The notes beneath the pieces were generated by a model. It had not been told where the DNA came from. It saw only the letters and a program-made list of their open reading frames with translations, and did no database searches. Shown piece by piece: positions 43,897 to 53,018 of a stretch of 64,000 bases of DNA (the first letter of the stretch is position 1; each line of letters starts with the position of its first letter). The translations under genes were made by a program, and so were the position numbers. Source of the stretch: an uncultured Pelagibacteraceae bacterium (GTDB taxonomy: Bacteria; Pseudomonadota; Alphaproteobacteria; Pelagibacterales; Pelagibacteraceae); contig CABZOF010000001.1 of NCBI GenBank assembly GCA_902527215.1, positions 478,501-542,500 on the forward strand, in the 5' to 3' direction.

Positions 43897-44921
43897 GGAT
43901 TAGGATATTTTTTTTGAACATTGTTTATTTCTTTTATTACCTCACTATCAAGATTCACTTTTACACTTTCTAAGTTAGTTTTCAACTGCTCCATAGTAGT
44001 TGCTCCTATTATAACACTTGTCATAAAGTCTTGTACTTCACAGAATTTTATACACATTTGACTCATATTTAGATTAAACTTTTGACTAATCTTGTAATAT
44101 TCTTCAACAGCATTTTCCATATTAGGTTTTCTGTATCTTTTCCAAAAATCAAAATCTCTTTTCATTCTTGAACCTTCTGGAAATTGATTATTTCTATATT
44201 TTCCAGTCAAGTATCCGCTTGCAAGGGGTGAATAAGCTAAACAGCCAATTTTTTCTCTTATTGATACCTCTGCAACTCCAATTTCATATGTCCTATTTAA
44301 TAAATTATAAGGATTTTGTATTGACATCATTCTAGGAAGATTTTTAATTTTTGAAATTTGAAGATATTTCATTACACCCCAAGGGGTTTCATTTGATAAA
44401 CCAATATATCTAATTTTGCCTTCCTCAATAAATTTTTTTAAATTTTCCAAAACATCTTCAAATTTATTCCAGTCATTTTCTTTGTGCTCGTACCCCAATC
44501 TTCCAAAGTTATTAACGTTTCTTTCTGGCCAATGTAATTGATAAAGATCAATATAATCAGTTTTTAATCTTTTTAGACTTCCATGAAGAGCATCCTTTAA
44601 GTTTTTACCTGTAAAACTATTTTCTCCATTTCGAATATATTTTCTATCAGGCCCTCCAACTTTGGAAGCAAGTATTACTTCAGTTCTTCTTTTTGTCTTC
44701 TCAAACCAATTCCCAATTATTATCTCAGTATGACCAAATGTTTCTGCTTTTGGAGGTACAGAATAAAGTTCTGCAGTATCCCAAAAGTTTACGCCATTAT
44801 CTAAGGAGTAATCTATTTGTTCAAATGCTTCATTTTGGCTATTTTGTTCACCCCAAGTCATTGTTCCAAGACAAATTGTGCTCACATTCAGGTCTGTATT
44901 TCCTAGTTTTTTATAATTCAT
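43887..44921 (-). CDS. aldo/keto reductase (Tas-like)
   Basis: NADPH-dependent oxidoreductase with an unknown carbonyl substrate. The 344-residue barrel carries the catalytic tetrad Asp48 and Tyr53 (FWDTAELYS), Lys87 (ASKVGG) and His130 (YQLHWPE). It has LCLGTMTWGEQNS-like and SVIIGATTMEQLKTNL cofactor-site motifs near the ends. The subgroup with GEQNSQNEAFEQIDYSLD resembles E. coli Tas. It is first of AKR-ialB-argG on the minus strand, divergent from the Bax-inhibitor gene. Confidence 0.92.
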   Translation of the reverse strand: MNYKKLGNTDLNVSTICLGTMTWGEQNSQNEAFEQIDYSLDNGVNFWDTAELYSVPPKAETFGHTEIIIGNWFEKTKRRTEVILASKVGGPDRKYIRNGENSFTGKNLKDALHGSLKRLKTDYIDLYQLHWPERNVNNFGRLGYEHKENDWNKFEDVLENLKKFIEEGKIRYIGLSNETPWGVMKYLQISKIKNLPRMMSIQNPYNLLNRTYEIGVAEVSIREKIGCLAYSPLASGYLTGKYRNNQFPEGSRMKRDFDFWKRYRKPNMENAVEEYYKISQKFNLNMSQMCIKFCEVQDFMTSVIIGATTMEQLKTNLESVKVNLDSEVIKEINNVQKKYPNPCP

Positions 44922-44990
44922 AAATTTTTGCTGTATTTATTACATTTATTTTGGCGACTTGAAAATCTTAAAAAAAAATCTTATATAAAT

Positions 44991-45752
44991 ATGATGGAAT
45001 TTAATAAAGATAATATTTTGAATAAAGGTACAACAGTTAAACAAACTGTTGTTATGGATGAAGGCTTAAGAGCCTACATGCTTAAAGTTTATAACTATAT
45101 GGCAACTGGTGTCTTGCTTACTGGAATAATAGCACTTTTATCATTTAAAATGTCAGTTGTAACAGATCCAAACGGAGCTATAGTTGGCTTAACAGAATTT
45201 GGGAATGCAATTTATTTATCAGGTTTAAAATGGATTGTAATGTTAGCCCCATTAGGAATTGTGTTTTACATGAGTTTTGGAATTAATAAAATGAGTGCTT
45301 CAAAAGCTCAAACAACATTTTGGGTATTTGCTGCATTAATGGGATTATCTCTTTCATCAATATTACTTGTTTACACAGGTTTAAGTGTAACAAGAGTATT
45401 CTTTATTTCTTCAGCAACATTTGGTGCAATGAGTATCTATGGTTACACAACAAAAAGAGATTTAACTAAGATGGGATCTTTTTTAATGATGGGTTTAATA
45501 GGAATTATAATTGCATCAGTGGTAAATATATTCTTAAAATCATCAATGATGTATTTTGCAATATCAATAATTGGCGTTTTAGTATTTGTTGGCTTAACGG
45601 CATACGATACACAAAAAATCAAAAACATGTATGCTGCCTCTGATAGTGGTGAGTTAATGGGTAAAAAAGCTGTTATGGGAGCACTAACTTTATATTTAGA
45701 TTTTATAAATTTATTTATAATGCTTTTAAGATTATTTGGTCAAAGAAGATAA
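44991..45752 (+). CDS. Bax inhibitor-1/YccA family membrane protein
   Basis: Seven-segment membrane protein; bacterial members behave as pH-sensitive ion (calcium) leak channels or interact with FtsH. The 253 residues start with a polar stretch, then MLKVYNYMATGVLLTGIIALL, and six further hydrophobic segments. SSATFGAMSIYGYTTKRDLTKMG and VFVGLTAYDTQKIKNMY are both diagnostic. I start at the ATG at 44991 (a second ATG is adjacent); reading from 44928 would add unrelated hydrophobic residues. It converges on the DUF2794 gene with three bases between. Confidence 0.93.
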   Translation: MMEFNKDNILNKGTTVKQTVVMDEGLRAYMLKVYNYMATGVLLTGIIALLSFKMSVVTDPNGAIVGLTEFGNAIYLSGLKWIVMLAPLGIVFYMSFGINKMSASKAQTTFWVFAALMGLSLSSILLVYTGLSVTRVFFISSATFGAMSIYGYTTKRDLTKMGSFLMMGLIGIIIASVVNIFLKSSMMYFAISIIGVLVFVGLTAYDTQKIKNMYAASDSGELMGKKAVMGALTLYLDFINLFIMLLRLFGQRR

Positions 45753-45755
45753 AAA

Positions 45756-46094
45756 CTAAATTTTTTTCCAATCAACTTTTTTCAAGAGTATCTTAAGATC
45801 GTATGAATTTTTTAGTATCTTACCATTAGTATCTGTAATTAAATATTTAAGATTTTTGTTTGAAGGCTTAAAATTTTTACAAATTTTGTATATAGCTTTT
45901 TCAGCAGCATTTTTAAAAACGCTAAAACTTACCTGCTTTACCGAAATAGAAAGACCATAGTCTTTCCAATTGCCCGAGGAAACCATTTTTGCATAAAGAT
46001 CTAAAATAATTTTTAGTTCAGTTCTCTCAAAAAAAAGTTTTTTATCTTCATCCTTATTCGTATTATTTACTACTAATTTTAAATTTCTATTCAT
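45756..46094 (-). CDS. DUF2794 family protein
   Basis: Small cytosolic protein found mainly in alphaproteobacteria, function unknown. The 112 residues contain FFERTELKIILDLYAKMVSSGNWKDYGLS and KQVSFSVFKNAAEKAIYKICKNFKP. They end with a KYLITDTNGKILKNSYDLKILLKKVDWKKI-like block, which together fit the family. It overlaps the yciB gene by eight bases on the same strand. That pairing (septation-protein gene then DUF2794) is consistent with co-expression. Confidence 0.82.
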   Translation of the reverse strand: MNRNLKLVVNNTNKDEDKKLFFERTELKIILDLYAKMVSSGNWKDYGLSISVKQVSFSVFKNAAEKAIYKICKNFKPSNKNLKYLITDTNGKILKNSYDLKILLKKVDWKKI

Positions 46095-46671
46095 TCAGTT
46101 TGTATTTGTTTATTAAACCTATTTGAAAAGCGGTAAAAATAAAGGTTATTGGCAACATTCCCCAAACTTTAAAGTTAACCCAAAATTCTTCTGATTGTGT
46201 TCTCCAAATTATTTCATTTAAAATCGCTAATCCAAAAAAGAAGTACGTCCATCTTTTATTTAAAATTTCCCATCCCTCATCACTTAATGGCATAGATTTT
46301 CCAAGTAATTTTTTTAAAACTGGTTCATTTGTAAAATATTTGCCAAACATTAATGCAAGACCAAACAAAATATTTATTATTGTTGGCTTCATGTAAATAA
46401 ATATAGGATCATCAAAATAAATTGTTAAACCACCAAATAATGTAATCAATATACCGCTTATTAATGGTACTTTTGGAATTGTTTTTTCAACAATCCACAT
46501 AATTAAAACTGCTATTATTGTTGCAACTATAAGTGGAGGTATTGCAACAATTAAATTTTTATCATTATTATAATAAAAATAAAAAAATATTACCAAAGGC
46601 CCTAAATCAGTAACAAATTTTAAAACAGATTTATTCACTGCTACATAATAGCAGAATAATAAAACATTCAC
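46087..46671 (-). CDS. yciB: inner-membrane septation protein YciB/IspZ family
   Basis: Predicted polytopic inner-membrane protein of about five to six segments, linked in enterics to envelope synthesis and septation. The 194 residues show VLKFVTDLGPLVIFFYFYYNN, corresponding to the family's DFLPLVVFFAFYK. KVPLISGILITLFGGLTIYFDDPIFIYMKPTIINILFG follows, then LNKRWTYFFFGLAILNEIIWR and WVNFKVWGMLPITFIF. The true start may be the GTG at 46638 (VNKSVL...), which better fits family length; the ATG at 46671 adds 11 residues. It is followed by the DUF2794 gene. Confidence 0.9.
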   Translation of the reverse strand: MNVLLFCYYVAVNKSVLKFVTDLGPLVIFFYFYYNNDKNLIVAIPPLIVATIIAVLIMWIVEKTIPKVPLISGILITLFGGLTIYFDDPIFIYMKPTIINILFGLALMFGKYFTNEPVLKKLLGKSMPLSDEGWEILNKRWTYFFFGLAILNEIIWRTQSEEFWVNFKVWGMLPITFIFTAFQIGLINKYKLNE

Positions 46672-46715
46672 ATTTTTTTTATTGATTTTTATTTTTAAAT
46701 ATCCATATTTATTGT

Positions 46716-47036
46716 GTGACTGTTCAAAAAGGAAAATTTTCTATTGGAGACGTTGTAAAACATAAGCACTTCGACTTTAGAGGTGTTATTTATGATGTTG
46801 ATTTTGAATTTAATAATTCTGAAGAGTGGTACCAATCTATACCAAAAAACGTAAGACCTAGAAAAGATCAACCATTCTATCATTTGTTAGCTGAAAATGA
46901 CGAAATCACTTACGAGGCATACGTTTCTGAGCAAAATTTATTAGTGGATGACTCTGATGAACCAATAAAACACCCTCTAATCAACGAAATATTCTCAGGA
47001 AAAAAGGGCTCTGGTTACTTTAAGCCTTCTAATTAA
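46716..47036 (+). CDS. hspQ: heat shock protein HspQ / YccV-like (hemimethylated-DNA-binding domain)
   Basis: In enterics HspQ helps Lon-dependent proteolysis and destabilises mutant DnaA. The 106 residues have GKFSIGDVVKHKHFDFRGVIYDVDFEFNNSEEWY, then DQPFYHLLAE and TYEAYVSEQNLLVD, the full YccV signature. The start is GTG at 46716. In this window it lies some 45 kb from the candidate origin. It is divergent from yciB. Downstream is the 183-bp gap with a strong hairpin, before ccmC. Confidence 0.9.
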   Translation: MTVQKGKFSIGDVVKHKHFDFRGVIYDVDFEFNNSEEWYQSIPKNVRPRKDQPFYHLLAENDEITYEAYVSEQNLLVDDSDEPIKHPLINEIFSGKKGSGYFKPSN

Positions 47037-47108
47037 GCTAATTTACATTATTTAAACACATTTCGTGCAAACCTTCGTCATAGATTATGTCTAAAATAAA
47101 TTATATTT

Positions 47109-47163
47109 TGACCAAGGGCGCTATAATCCCCATTTATTTTATCTCCCTCTGCGTCCTTGGTCA
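47109..47163. other. 13-bp inverted repeat with 29-base loop upstream of ccmC
   Basis: TGACCAAGG at 47109-47117 is an exact complement of 47155-47163. With a G-T pair and CGC/GCG the stem reaches 13 pairs. The loop contains TATAATCCCC and a pyrimidine tract CTCCCTCT. GC content stands out from its surroundings. The long loop and lack of a T run argue against a simple terminator. It may be a small RNA, a 5' leader element of the ccm operon, or an operator. The rest of the gap 47037-47219 holds nothing I can name. Confidence 0.5.
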
Positions 47164-47219
47164 GAATAACTCATCAGAAAAATTTTCATAAATTAAATTT
47201 GTGTTATAGATAACAGGAA

Positions 47220-47927
47220 ATGCTCAACTATTTAAAACCAAACAATCTACTTAAAATTATCAATAAAACACAAAAATATGTATTTATTATTTTTTTAGTA
47301 ATTATAAGCATTGGCCTTGTTGAGGCATTAGTACTTTCACCTGAAGACTATAAACAAAGCGATTCAGTGAGAATTATGTATGTACATGTCCCAGCAGCTT
47401 GGATTTCTCTTGGAATTTTTTCTTTAATTGCTGTTTTGTCATTTGGTATTTTAGTTTTTAAAAATAAGAATCTTTCTTTAATAACAAAAAGCTTAGCACC
47501 ATCTGGCTTTGTCTTTAATGTTATTGCTTTGGTTACAGGATCTATCTGGGGTAAACCTACTTGGGGAACTTGGTGGGCATGGGATGCAAGAATAACATCA
47601 ATGTTATTACTTGCTTTTTTCTATTTAATGTTTCTTCTAAGTTGGAGGGTAACTGACAACGAAGAAAAAGCCGTAAAGATTAGTTCGTACATAGCAATAA
47701 TAGGTTTAATAAATGTACCAATAATCAAATTTTCTGTTGAATGGTGGTCAACATTGCACCAACCTTCTTCAGTAAATATTTTTACAGAAACTTCTATTCA
47801 TGCTTCGATGTTGTTACCTTTAGGTATAATGACTGCGGCATTTGCACTTTTTTCACTTTTGATATTTTTGATGAAATATAATACAGAACTGATAAAAATA
47901 AAAAATAAAGGATTAGATAGATTATGA
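47220..47927 (+). CDS. ccmC: haem exporter membrane protein CcmC
   Basis: Delivers haem to the chaperone CcmE during cytochrome c maturation. The 235-residue protein has six hydrophobic segments. The tryptophan-rich WWD-type motif PTWGTWWAWDARITSMLLL faces the periplasm, and flanking histidines (YVHVPAAW and WWSTLHQPSS) ligate haem. The ccmA and ccmB genes that usually precede it are not in this window. It starts the run ccmC-D-E-F-G-H, with a four-base overlap to ccmD. Confidence 0.96.
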   Translation: MLNYLKPNNLLKIINKTQKYVFIIFLVIISIGLVEALVLSPEDYKQSDSVRIMYVHVPAAWISLGIFSLIAVLSFGILVFKNKNLSLITKSLAPSGFVFNVIALVTGSIWGKPTWGTWWAWDARITSMLLLAFFYLMFLLSWRVTDNEEKAVKISSYIAIIGLINVPIIKFSVEWWSTLHQPSSVNIFTETSIHASMLLPLGIMTAAFALFSLLIFLMKYNTELIKIKNKGLDRL

Positions 47928-48157
47928 TTAACGAAGTTTTATACATGAATGGATATGGTCTCTATGTATGGTCTTCTTTTGTATTTACTCTTTCTTGTTT
48001 CTGTATTTTATATTCAGTAATCAAACTTCAACTTGTTAAAGAGCAAAAGAAATTTAGGGCTCGTCTTGAAAATTTAGACACTGATAAAATTGAAATAGCA
48101 AAAAAACAAGAGACATATAAAGAATTACTAGCTACTTCATCTGCGTCTAAAATTTAA
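47924..48157 (+). CDS. ccmD: haem exporter protein CcmD
   Basis: Small membrane protein that assists release of holo-CcmE from CcmABC. The 77 residues have one membrane segment within [24 protein letters not shown] basic coiled region follows ([16 protein letters not shown]). The pattern GxGxYVWxSY before the membrane segment is characteristic. It overlaps ccmC by four bases; ccmE follows 11 bp later. The hydrophilic tail is longer than in some CcmD proteins. Confidence 0.9.
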   Translation: MINEVLYMNGYGLYVWSSFVFTLSCFCILYSVIKLQLVKEQKKFRARLENLDTDKIEIAKKQETYKELLATSSASKI

Positions 48158-48168
48158 TTTTTATTTTC

Positions 48169-48591
48169 ATGTATGGTAAAAAAGTTAAACTAAGGGCCAT
48201 CTTTATATTATCTATATTCTTTTCATCGGTCTTAATTGTATTTTTAATTTTTAAATCACTTGAGGAAAACGTTGTTTATTTTAAATCACCTACAGAAATA
48301 AAAAATTTAACAGAGTTAACATCAAAAAAAATAAGAGTTGGGGGCATGGTTAAAGAAAAATCAATTAATGTCAATCAGTCAGAAGTTAACTTTGTCATCA
48401 CTGACTTCAAAAATGAACTAATTGTAAATTATAGTGGTTCAGTTCCAAATTTATTTGAAGAAGGAAAAGGAGTTGTAGCTGAAGGTTATTTAAAAGATCG
48501 TAATTTTTTAACTGCGGTTAAAATATTAGCAAAACATGATGAAAATTATATGCCACCCGAGGTGAAAGAGGCATTAAAAGAGAGTAATTAA
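48169..48591 (+). CDS. ccmE: cytochrome c-type biogenesis haem chaperone CcmE
   Basis: Periplasmic haem chaperone anchored by an N-terminal membrane segment (about residues 9-28). The 140-residue protein has the OB-fold strands [30 protein letters not shown] and KGVVAEGYL. The covalent haem site is LAKHDENY, with His123 and the following Tyr127. Its stop overlaps the ccmF ATG by one base. It receives haem from CcmC and hands it to CcmF. Confidence 0.96.
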   Translation: MYGKKVKLRAIFILSIFFSSVLIVFLIFKSLEENVVYFKSPTEIKNLTELTSKKIRVGGMVKEKSINVNQSEVNFVITDFKNELIVNYSGSVPNLFEEGKGVVAEGYLKDRNFLTAVKILAKHDENYMPPEVKEALKESN

Positions 48592-50462
48592 TGTTAAATC
48601 AAATTGGAAATTATTCACTTTATATTGCATTAATCTCGTCTATTTTGATAATCATTCAGTCTCCAATATTATTAAGCCGAAATAATATAAATGTTAGTGG
48701 AAGAATTTTTTCACTAATTTCTATTCAATCATTAATGATTATAATAAGTTTCATTGCTCTTATAATAGCTTTTATAGTCTCAGATTTTAGTAATGAGACA
48801 GTCTATAATAACTCTCATACTTCTAAACCCTTGTTCTATAAAATTTCAGGAACATGGGGAAACCATGAGGGAAGTTTACTTCTTTGGTTATTAGTATTAT
48901 CAATTTTTTTATTAATTTTTACAATTACTTCGAAAAATCTTTCAAACAAATATAGAATTTTAACTTTATTTTTTCAGGAAATAATAATTTTAGGATTTTT
49001 GTTATTTATTCTTTTTACTTCAAATCCCTTTATGAGCTTATTTCCAATTCCAAACGAGGGAACCGGTTTAAATCCAATACTTCAAGACCCTGCATTAGCA
49101 ATTCACCCACCAATATTATACTTAGGATATGTTGGAGCATCTATTATTTTTTCTTCTTCACTTGCAGCCTTAATATCCGGTTCTGTAAATAAAACTTGGG
49201 CTAAGCATATAAAGAATTGGGTACTAGTTTCATGGATTTTTTTATCTATTGGAATTTTATTAGGATCTATTTGGGCTTATTATGAGTTAGGATGGGGAGG
49301 TTTTTGGTTTTGGGATCCAGTTGAAAATGTATCCCTTATGCCATGGTTTTGTTTAACAGCTTTATTTCATACTGTTTTAACTTTAGAAAAAAGAGAAATG
49401 TTTCAGTCTTGGGCAGTAATTTTATCAATTACAACTTTTTCATTAAGCATGAGTGGAACATTTCTCGTTAGATCTGGTATTTTAAATTCAATACATACTT
49501 TTGCAAATGATCCATCAAGAGGAGTTTTTATTCTTTGTTTTTTATTTATATTAATTACGTTGTCTATTTTTATTTATTTTTTTTATCAAAACAAAATCAA
49601 AAACAATTTCTCAAAAACTTATATTGTTAGTAAAGAAGCAGCAGTTCTTATCAATAACTTATTCATGATGTTTTTTTTATCAGTAGTCTTAATTGGTACA
49701 GTTTATCCAATATTTCTAGAAGTATTAAATAATGATAAAATTTCAGTTGGTCCCCCTTTTTATCATAAATTAATTGTACCTTTTATGATCCCTTTTTTAA
49801 TTTTTATGGCAATTGGACCAAATCTTAATTGGATAAAAGATAAAATAAATAAAATTAATCTACAGCAACTTTTATTTTTTATTTTATCAATAATTATTTC
49901 TTTTATTTTTTTAAAAAGAGTTGGAATTTCCTATTTACTTTCACTCCCACTATTTATAGCAAGCTTTTTTCTTTTCTTTATTACTATTAAAGATTTTTCA
50001 GTAAAAAAAACAAATTTATCACAAAAAATTTCTCATTTTGGTTTTAGTTTGTTTATTTTAAGTGTTTTAATTAATGGTGTTCTTGCTAAAGAATATTCAT
50101 CTAATATGAAAGTTGGCGATGAAAGAAAATTTTTAAATAAAACAATCAAATTTGAAAGTCTAAAAATTAATGAAAATAAAAATTATCAATCTTTAGAAGC
50201 AAACTTTAAAATTACAGATAAAAATAATTCGATTAATTTAAAACCAGAAGTTAGAGTTTATGATCAGCCACAGACAATAACCAGTGAAGCTGATATTAAA
50301 TCAACACTATATTCAGACAATTTTTTAGTGTTTAATATATTAAAAAATGATGGATTTTATAATGTTAGATATCAAATAAAACCATTTATGATATGGATTT
50401 GGATATCAATAATATTAATTTCCTTTGGAGGGATATTAAGCATTGTAAAAAAAAATGGTTAA
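48591..50462 (+). CDS. ccmF: haem lyase CcmF
   Basis: Large membrane subunit that with CcmH transfers haem from CcmE to apocytochrome c. The 623-residue protein has about 15 hydrophobic segments. The early WGNHEGSLLLW and ALAIHPPILYLGYVG match, and the haem-handling WWD motif GWGGFWFWDPVENVSLMPW has its flanking histidines. FLVRSGILNSIHTFANDP is also conserved. It is slightly shorter than enteric CcmF. It overlaps ccmG by eight bases. Confidence 0.96.
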   Translation: MLNQIGNYSLYIALISSILIIIQSPILLSRNNINVSGRIFSLISIQSLMIIISFIALIIAFIVSDFSNETVYNNSHTSKPLFYKISGTWGNHEGSLLLWLLVLSIFLLIFTITSKNLSNKYRILTLFFQEIIILGFLLFILFTSNPFMSLFPIPNEGTGLNPILQDPALAIHPPILYLGYVGASIIFSSSLAALISGSVNKTWAKHIKNWVLVSWIFLSIGILLGSIWAYYELGWGGFWFWDPVENVSLMPWFCLTALFHTVLTLEKREMFQSWAVILSITTFSLSMSGTFLVRSGILNSIHTFANDPSRGVFILCFLFILITLSIFIYFFYQNKIKNNFSKTYIVSKEAAVLINNLFMMFFLSVVLIGTVYPIFLEVLNNDKISVGPPFYHKLIVPFMIPFLIFMAIGPNLNWIKDKINKINLQQLLFFILSIIISFIFLKRVGISYLLSLPLFIASFFLFFITIKDFSVKKTNLSQKISHFGFSLFILSVLINGVLAKEYSSNMKVGDERKFLNKTIKFESLKINENKNYQSLEANFKITDKNNSINLKPEVRVYDQPQTITSEADIKSTLYSDNFLVFNILKNDGFYNVRYQIKPFMIWIWISIILISFGGILSIVKKNG

Positions 50463-50988
50463 AAATATTAAGCTAATCTCAGTAGTTTTTTTAGTTATTT
50501 TAAGTTTTTTTATACTTCTTAAAGGCTTGAATAAAACAAATAATTATTCCCCTAATTTAAACTCAAGTAAGATTGATTTTAACTTTAAGGCAAAGTTTCT
50601 TTACTCTGATGAAGAAACAACATTATATGAATTAATAAATGATAAAGATTTTTCAATAATTAATATTTGGGCTTCATGGTGTCTACCTTGTAGGGATGAG
50701 CATTCTTTTCTATTAAACCTCAAATCATTGGATAAATTAAATATAATAGGAATTAATTATAAAGATAATGAGATTAATGCAAAAAAATTTATTAAAGAAC
50801 TGGGTAACCCTTATTCTAAAATTGTAGTTGACCCTTCTGGAGTTAATTCAATTGAGCTTGGAGCATATGGTGTACCCGAAACAATTCTTATAAATAACAA
50901 TTCTAAAACTATTTTAAAAAAATATATAGGTCCACTAGATGATGAGAAATTTGCTGAACTTAAATTGATAATTAAAAATGAAAATTAA
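50455..50988 (+). CDS. ccmG: thiol:disulfide interchange protein CcmG/DsbE
   Basis: Periplasmic, membrane-tethered thioredoxin-like reductase that keeps apocytochrome cysteines reduced. The 177-residue protein has a single N-terminal membrane segment (about residues 6-22). The thioredoxin fold has IINIWASWCLPCRDEHSF, active site Cys76-Leu-Pro-Cys79, and YGVPETILIN with the cis-proline. It overlaps ccmF by eight bases and ccmH by eleven, so synthesis is coupled. Confidence 0.94.
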   Translation: MVKNIKLISVVFLVILSFFILLKGLNKTNNYSPNLNSSKIDFNFKAKFLYSDEETTLYELINDKDFSIINIWASWCLPCRDEHSFLLNLKSLDKLNIIGINYKDNEINAKKFIKELGNPYSKIVVDPSGVNSIELGAYGVPETILINNNSKTILKKYIGPLDDEKFAELKLIIKNEN

Positions 50989-51340
50989 AATTTTGATATT
51001 TATAATAATTTGGTTAGTTAGCTTCTTTAATTTTTCTTATGCAGATAATTCTGAAAAGGTCGATCAAATTTCCAAAAATTTGAGATGTCTAATTTGTCAA
51101 GGACAATCAGTTTACGATTCCCAATCTGATTTTGCTTTAAGTATGAAAATTTTAATTCAAAACAAAATCGATGAAGGTCAAAATGATGAACAGATCTATG
51201 ACTTTCTTAAGAGCAAATATGGAGAGTGGATAGTGTATGATCCAGAAATTAACAAAAATACAGTTTTGCTTTGGGTATTACCTTTGATTTTATTTGTTTT
51301 TGGCAGTATTCTAATTCTTAGAAAAGTATCTATAAAGTAG
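50978..51340 (+). CDS. ccmH: cytochrome c-type biogenesis protein CcmH (CcmL-type)
   Basis: Reduces apocytochrome c and presents it to CcmF. The 120-residue protein has a signal/membrane segment (about residues 4-20). The conserved LRCLICQGQSVYDSQSDFA carries Cys37 and Cys40, with FLKSKYGEWIVYDP after it and a second membrane segment near the C-terminus (VLLWVLPLILFVFGSILIL). The longer TPR half (CcmI) of the E. coli fusion is not encoded next to it; the PagL-like gene follows 13 bp downstream. Confidence 0.95.
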   Translation: MKIKILIFIIIWLVSFFNFSYADNSEKVDQISKNLRCLICQGQSVYDSQSDFALSMKILIQNKIDEGQNDEQIYDFLKSKYGEWIVYDPEINKNTVLLWVLPLILFVFGSILILRKVSIK

Positions 51341-51353
51341 ATACAAATTTTTT

Positions 51354-51854
51354 ATGCAAACCATTTTAAAATTATTGTTAATTTATTTTTTGCTGGGTTT
51401 TAATTTAACAAACGCTGATGGACATAGTTCTAATGAAAATTGGAGTTTTTATACTGGAACGTTTGATTTTAGTGATGAGGGAAAAAAGTCTACTTTATTT
51501 GGTATACAGCATATTAATACTGGAAAAGATAAAGAGAGTTTTTTAGGTATCCTTCAACCAGTAACAGGTCTAATGGTGACGGCAGATAACGCTGCATATA
51601 TTTATACAGGTTTTCAAATTTACAATGAGGGTCCTTTGAAGTTTACTCCAAGTTTTACTCCTGGTCTATATTCTGAAGGTGATGGTAAGGACTTAGGTCA
51701 TGTTATAGAATTTAAAACAGAAATACAAATTTCTTATGAATTTTCATCAAATAGTGAAATAGCAGTGTCCTATAATCATATATCTAATGCGAGCCTTGGA
51801 GATAAAAATCCTGGGGCAAATAGTTATATGTTTAATTATATAAAAAAATTTTAA
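51354..51854 (+). CDS. acyloxyacyl hydrolase / PagL-like lipid A 3-O-deacylase
   Basis: Predicted outer-membrane beta-barrel lipase acting on lipid A. The 166-residue precursor has a signal peptide (about 21 residues, LLLIYFLLGFNLTNADG). The mature part is rich in alternating-hydrophobicity strands. The C-terminal active-site block reads VSYNHISNASLGDKNPGANSYMFNY, with the His and Ser of the PagL catalytic set. It ends in Phe, common for barrels. The sequence is divergent, so activity is inference. It follows ccmH and precedes the lldD pair, with no sign of shared function. Confidence 0.75.
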   Translation: MQTILKLLLIYFLLGFNLTNADGHSSNENWSFYTGTFDFSDEGKKSTLFGIQHINTGKDKESFLGILQPVTGLMVTADNAAYIYTGFQIYNEGPLKFTPSFTPGLYSEGDGKDLGHVIEFKTEIQISYEFSSNSEIAVSYNHISNASLGDKNPGANSYMFNYIKKF

Positions 51855-51863
51855 TTTAATAAT

Positions 51864-53018
51864 ATGAATTTAAAAAATTGTCACAATTACGGTGATTTTA
51901 GAAAATTGGCTAAAAAAAAATTACCTTCTCCAATTTTTCATTACATAGATGGTGCGGCAGATGATGAGATAACGTATGCTAGAAATACTAGCGCTTTTGA
52001 CGATGTTGATTTAGTTCCAAATGTTTTAAGGGGAGTTGAAAATGTTGATCTCTCAACAACAATTTTTGGAAAAAAATTGGATTTACCATTTTATTTATCA
52101 CCTACAGCATTACAAAGACTTTTTCATTATGATGGAGAAAGAGCAGTTGGAAAAGCAGCTAAAAAATTTAATACTATGTTTGGTGTTTCAGCTTTGGCTA
52201 CTGTTAGTGTAGAAGAAATTTCTTCTATGATTGACACACCTAAGATGTTCCAATTTTATTTTCATAAAGATAGAGGCCTTAACGACTCTTGTTTGGAGCG
52301 TGCGAAAGCAGCAAAATTTGATGTAATGGCTTTAACAGTAGATACTATTACGGGTGGAAACCGAGAGAGAGATTTAAGAACTGGTTTTACATCTCCACCA
52401 AAACTAACTTTATCAAGTTTATTTAGTTTTGCTACTAAGCCAATGTGGGGAATAAACTATCTTACAAAAGGTAAATTTGAATTACCTCATCTTCAAGATT
52501 TTGTTAAAGAAGGAACAAGCACTAACTCTTCGATTGGAAAGTATTTTTCTACCATGTTAGATCAATCTATGAATTGGAAAGATGCTGAAAATCTTTGTTC
52601 CAAATGGGGAGGTCATTTTGCACTTAAAGGCATTATGAGTGTTGAGGATGCTAAAAGAGCAGTAGATATTGGATGTACAGGTATAATGGTTTCTAATCAT
52701 GGAGGAAGACAACTCGACGGTTCTAGATCTCCATTTGATCAATTAGCAGAAATTGTTGATGCAGTTGGAGACAAACTTGATGTCATATGTGAAGGAGGAA
52801 TACATAGAGGAACTCATATGCTTAAAGCATTATCTATGGGTGCCAAAGCTTGCTCAGGTGGTAGACTTTATCTTTATGCCTTAGCAGCAGCAGGTCAAGC
52901 AGGTGTAGAGAGAGCACTAAATCAATATAAAACTGAATTGCAACGTGATATGAAATTAATGGGTTGTACAAAAATTAGTGATCTAAATAGAGGTAATTTA
53001 AGATTTAGAGGACAATGA
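51864..53018 (+). CDS. lldD: FMN-dependent alpha-hydroxy-acid oxidase/dehydrogenase (LldD-type), copy 1
   Basis: Oxidises an (S)-2-hydroxyacid such as L-lactate or glycolate to the oxoacid. The 384-residue barrel has KKLPSPIFHYIDGAADDEITY, DLPFYLSPTALQRLFH, AVDIGCTGIMVSNHGGRQLDGSRSPF with catalytic His279 and the substrate arginine, and CEGGIHRGTHMLKAL. Copy 2 follows with a four-base overlap and clear similarity along its length. Substrate is undecided; lactate is favoured by length and neighbourhood, glycolate and mandelate-like acids remain possible. The leader is short (nine bases after the PagL-like gene). Confidence 0.88.
   Translation: MNLKNCHNYGDFRKLAKKKLPSPIFHYIDGAADDEITYARNTSAFDDVDLVPNVLRGVENVDLSTTIFGKKLDLPFYLSPTALQRLFHYDGERAVGKAAKKFNTMFGVSALATVSVEEISSMIDTPKMFQFYFHKDRGLNDSCLERAKAAKFDVMALTVDTITGGNRERDLRTGFTSPPKLTLSSLFSFATKPMWGINYLTKGKFELPHLQDFVKEGTSTNSSIGKYFSTMLDQSMNWKDAENLCSKWGGHFALKGIMSVEDAKRAVDIGCTGIMVSNHGGRQLDGSRSPFDQLAEIVDAVGDKLDVICEGGIHRGTHMLKALSMGAKACSGGRLYLYALAAAGQAGVERALNQYKTELQRDMKLMGCTKISDLNRGNLRFRGQ

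Noticed and set aside
47108..47127. TTGACC followed by TATAAT read as a promoter
   Set aside because: The spacing is only eight bases, far from the usual 16-18, so the pair is not a normal promoter; TATAAT alone could still serve as a -10 box.
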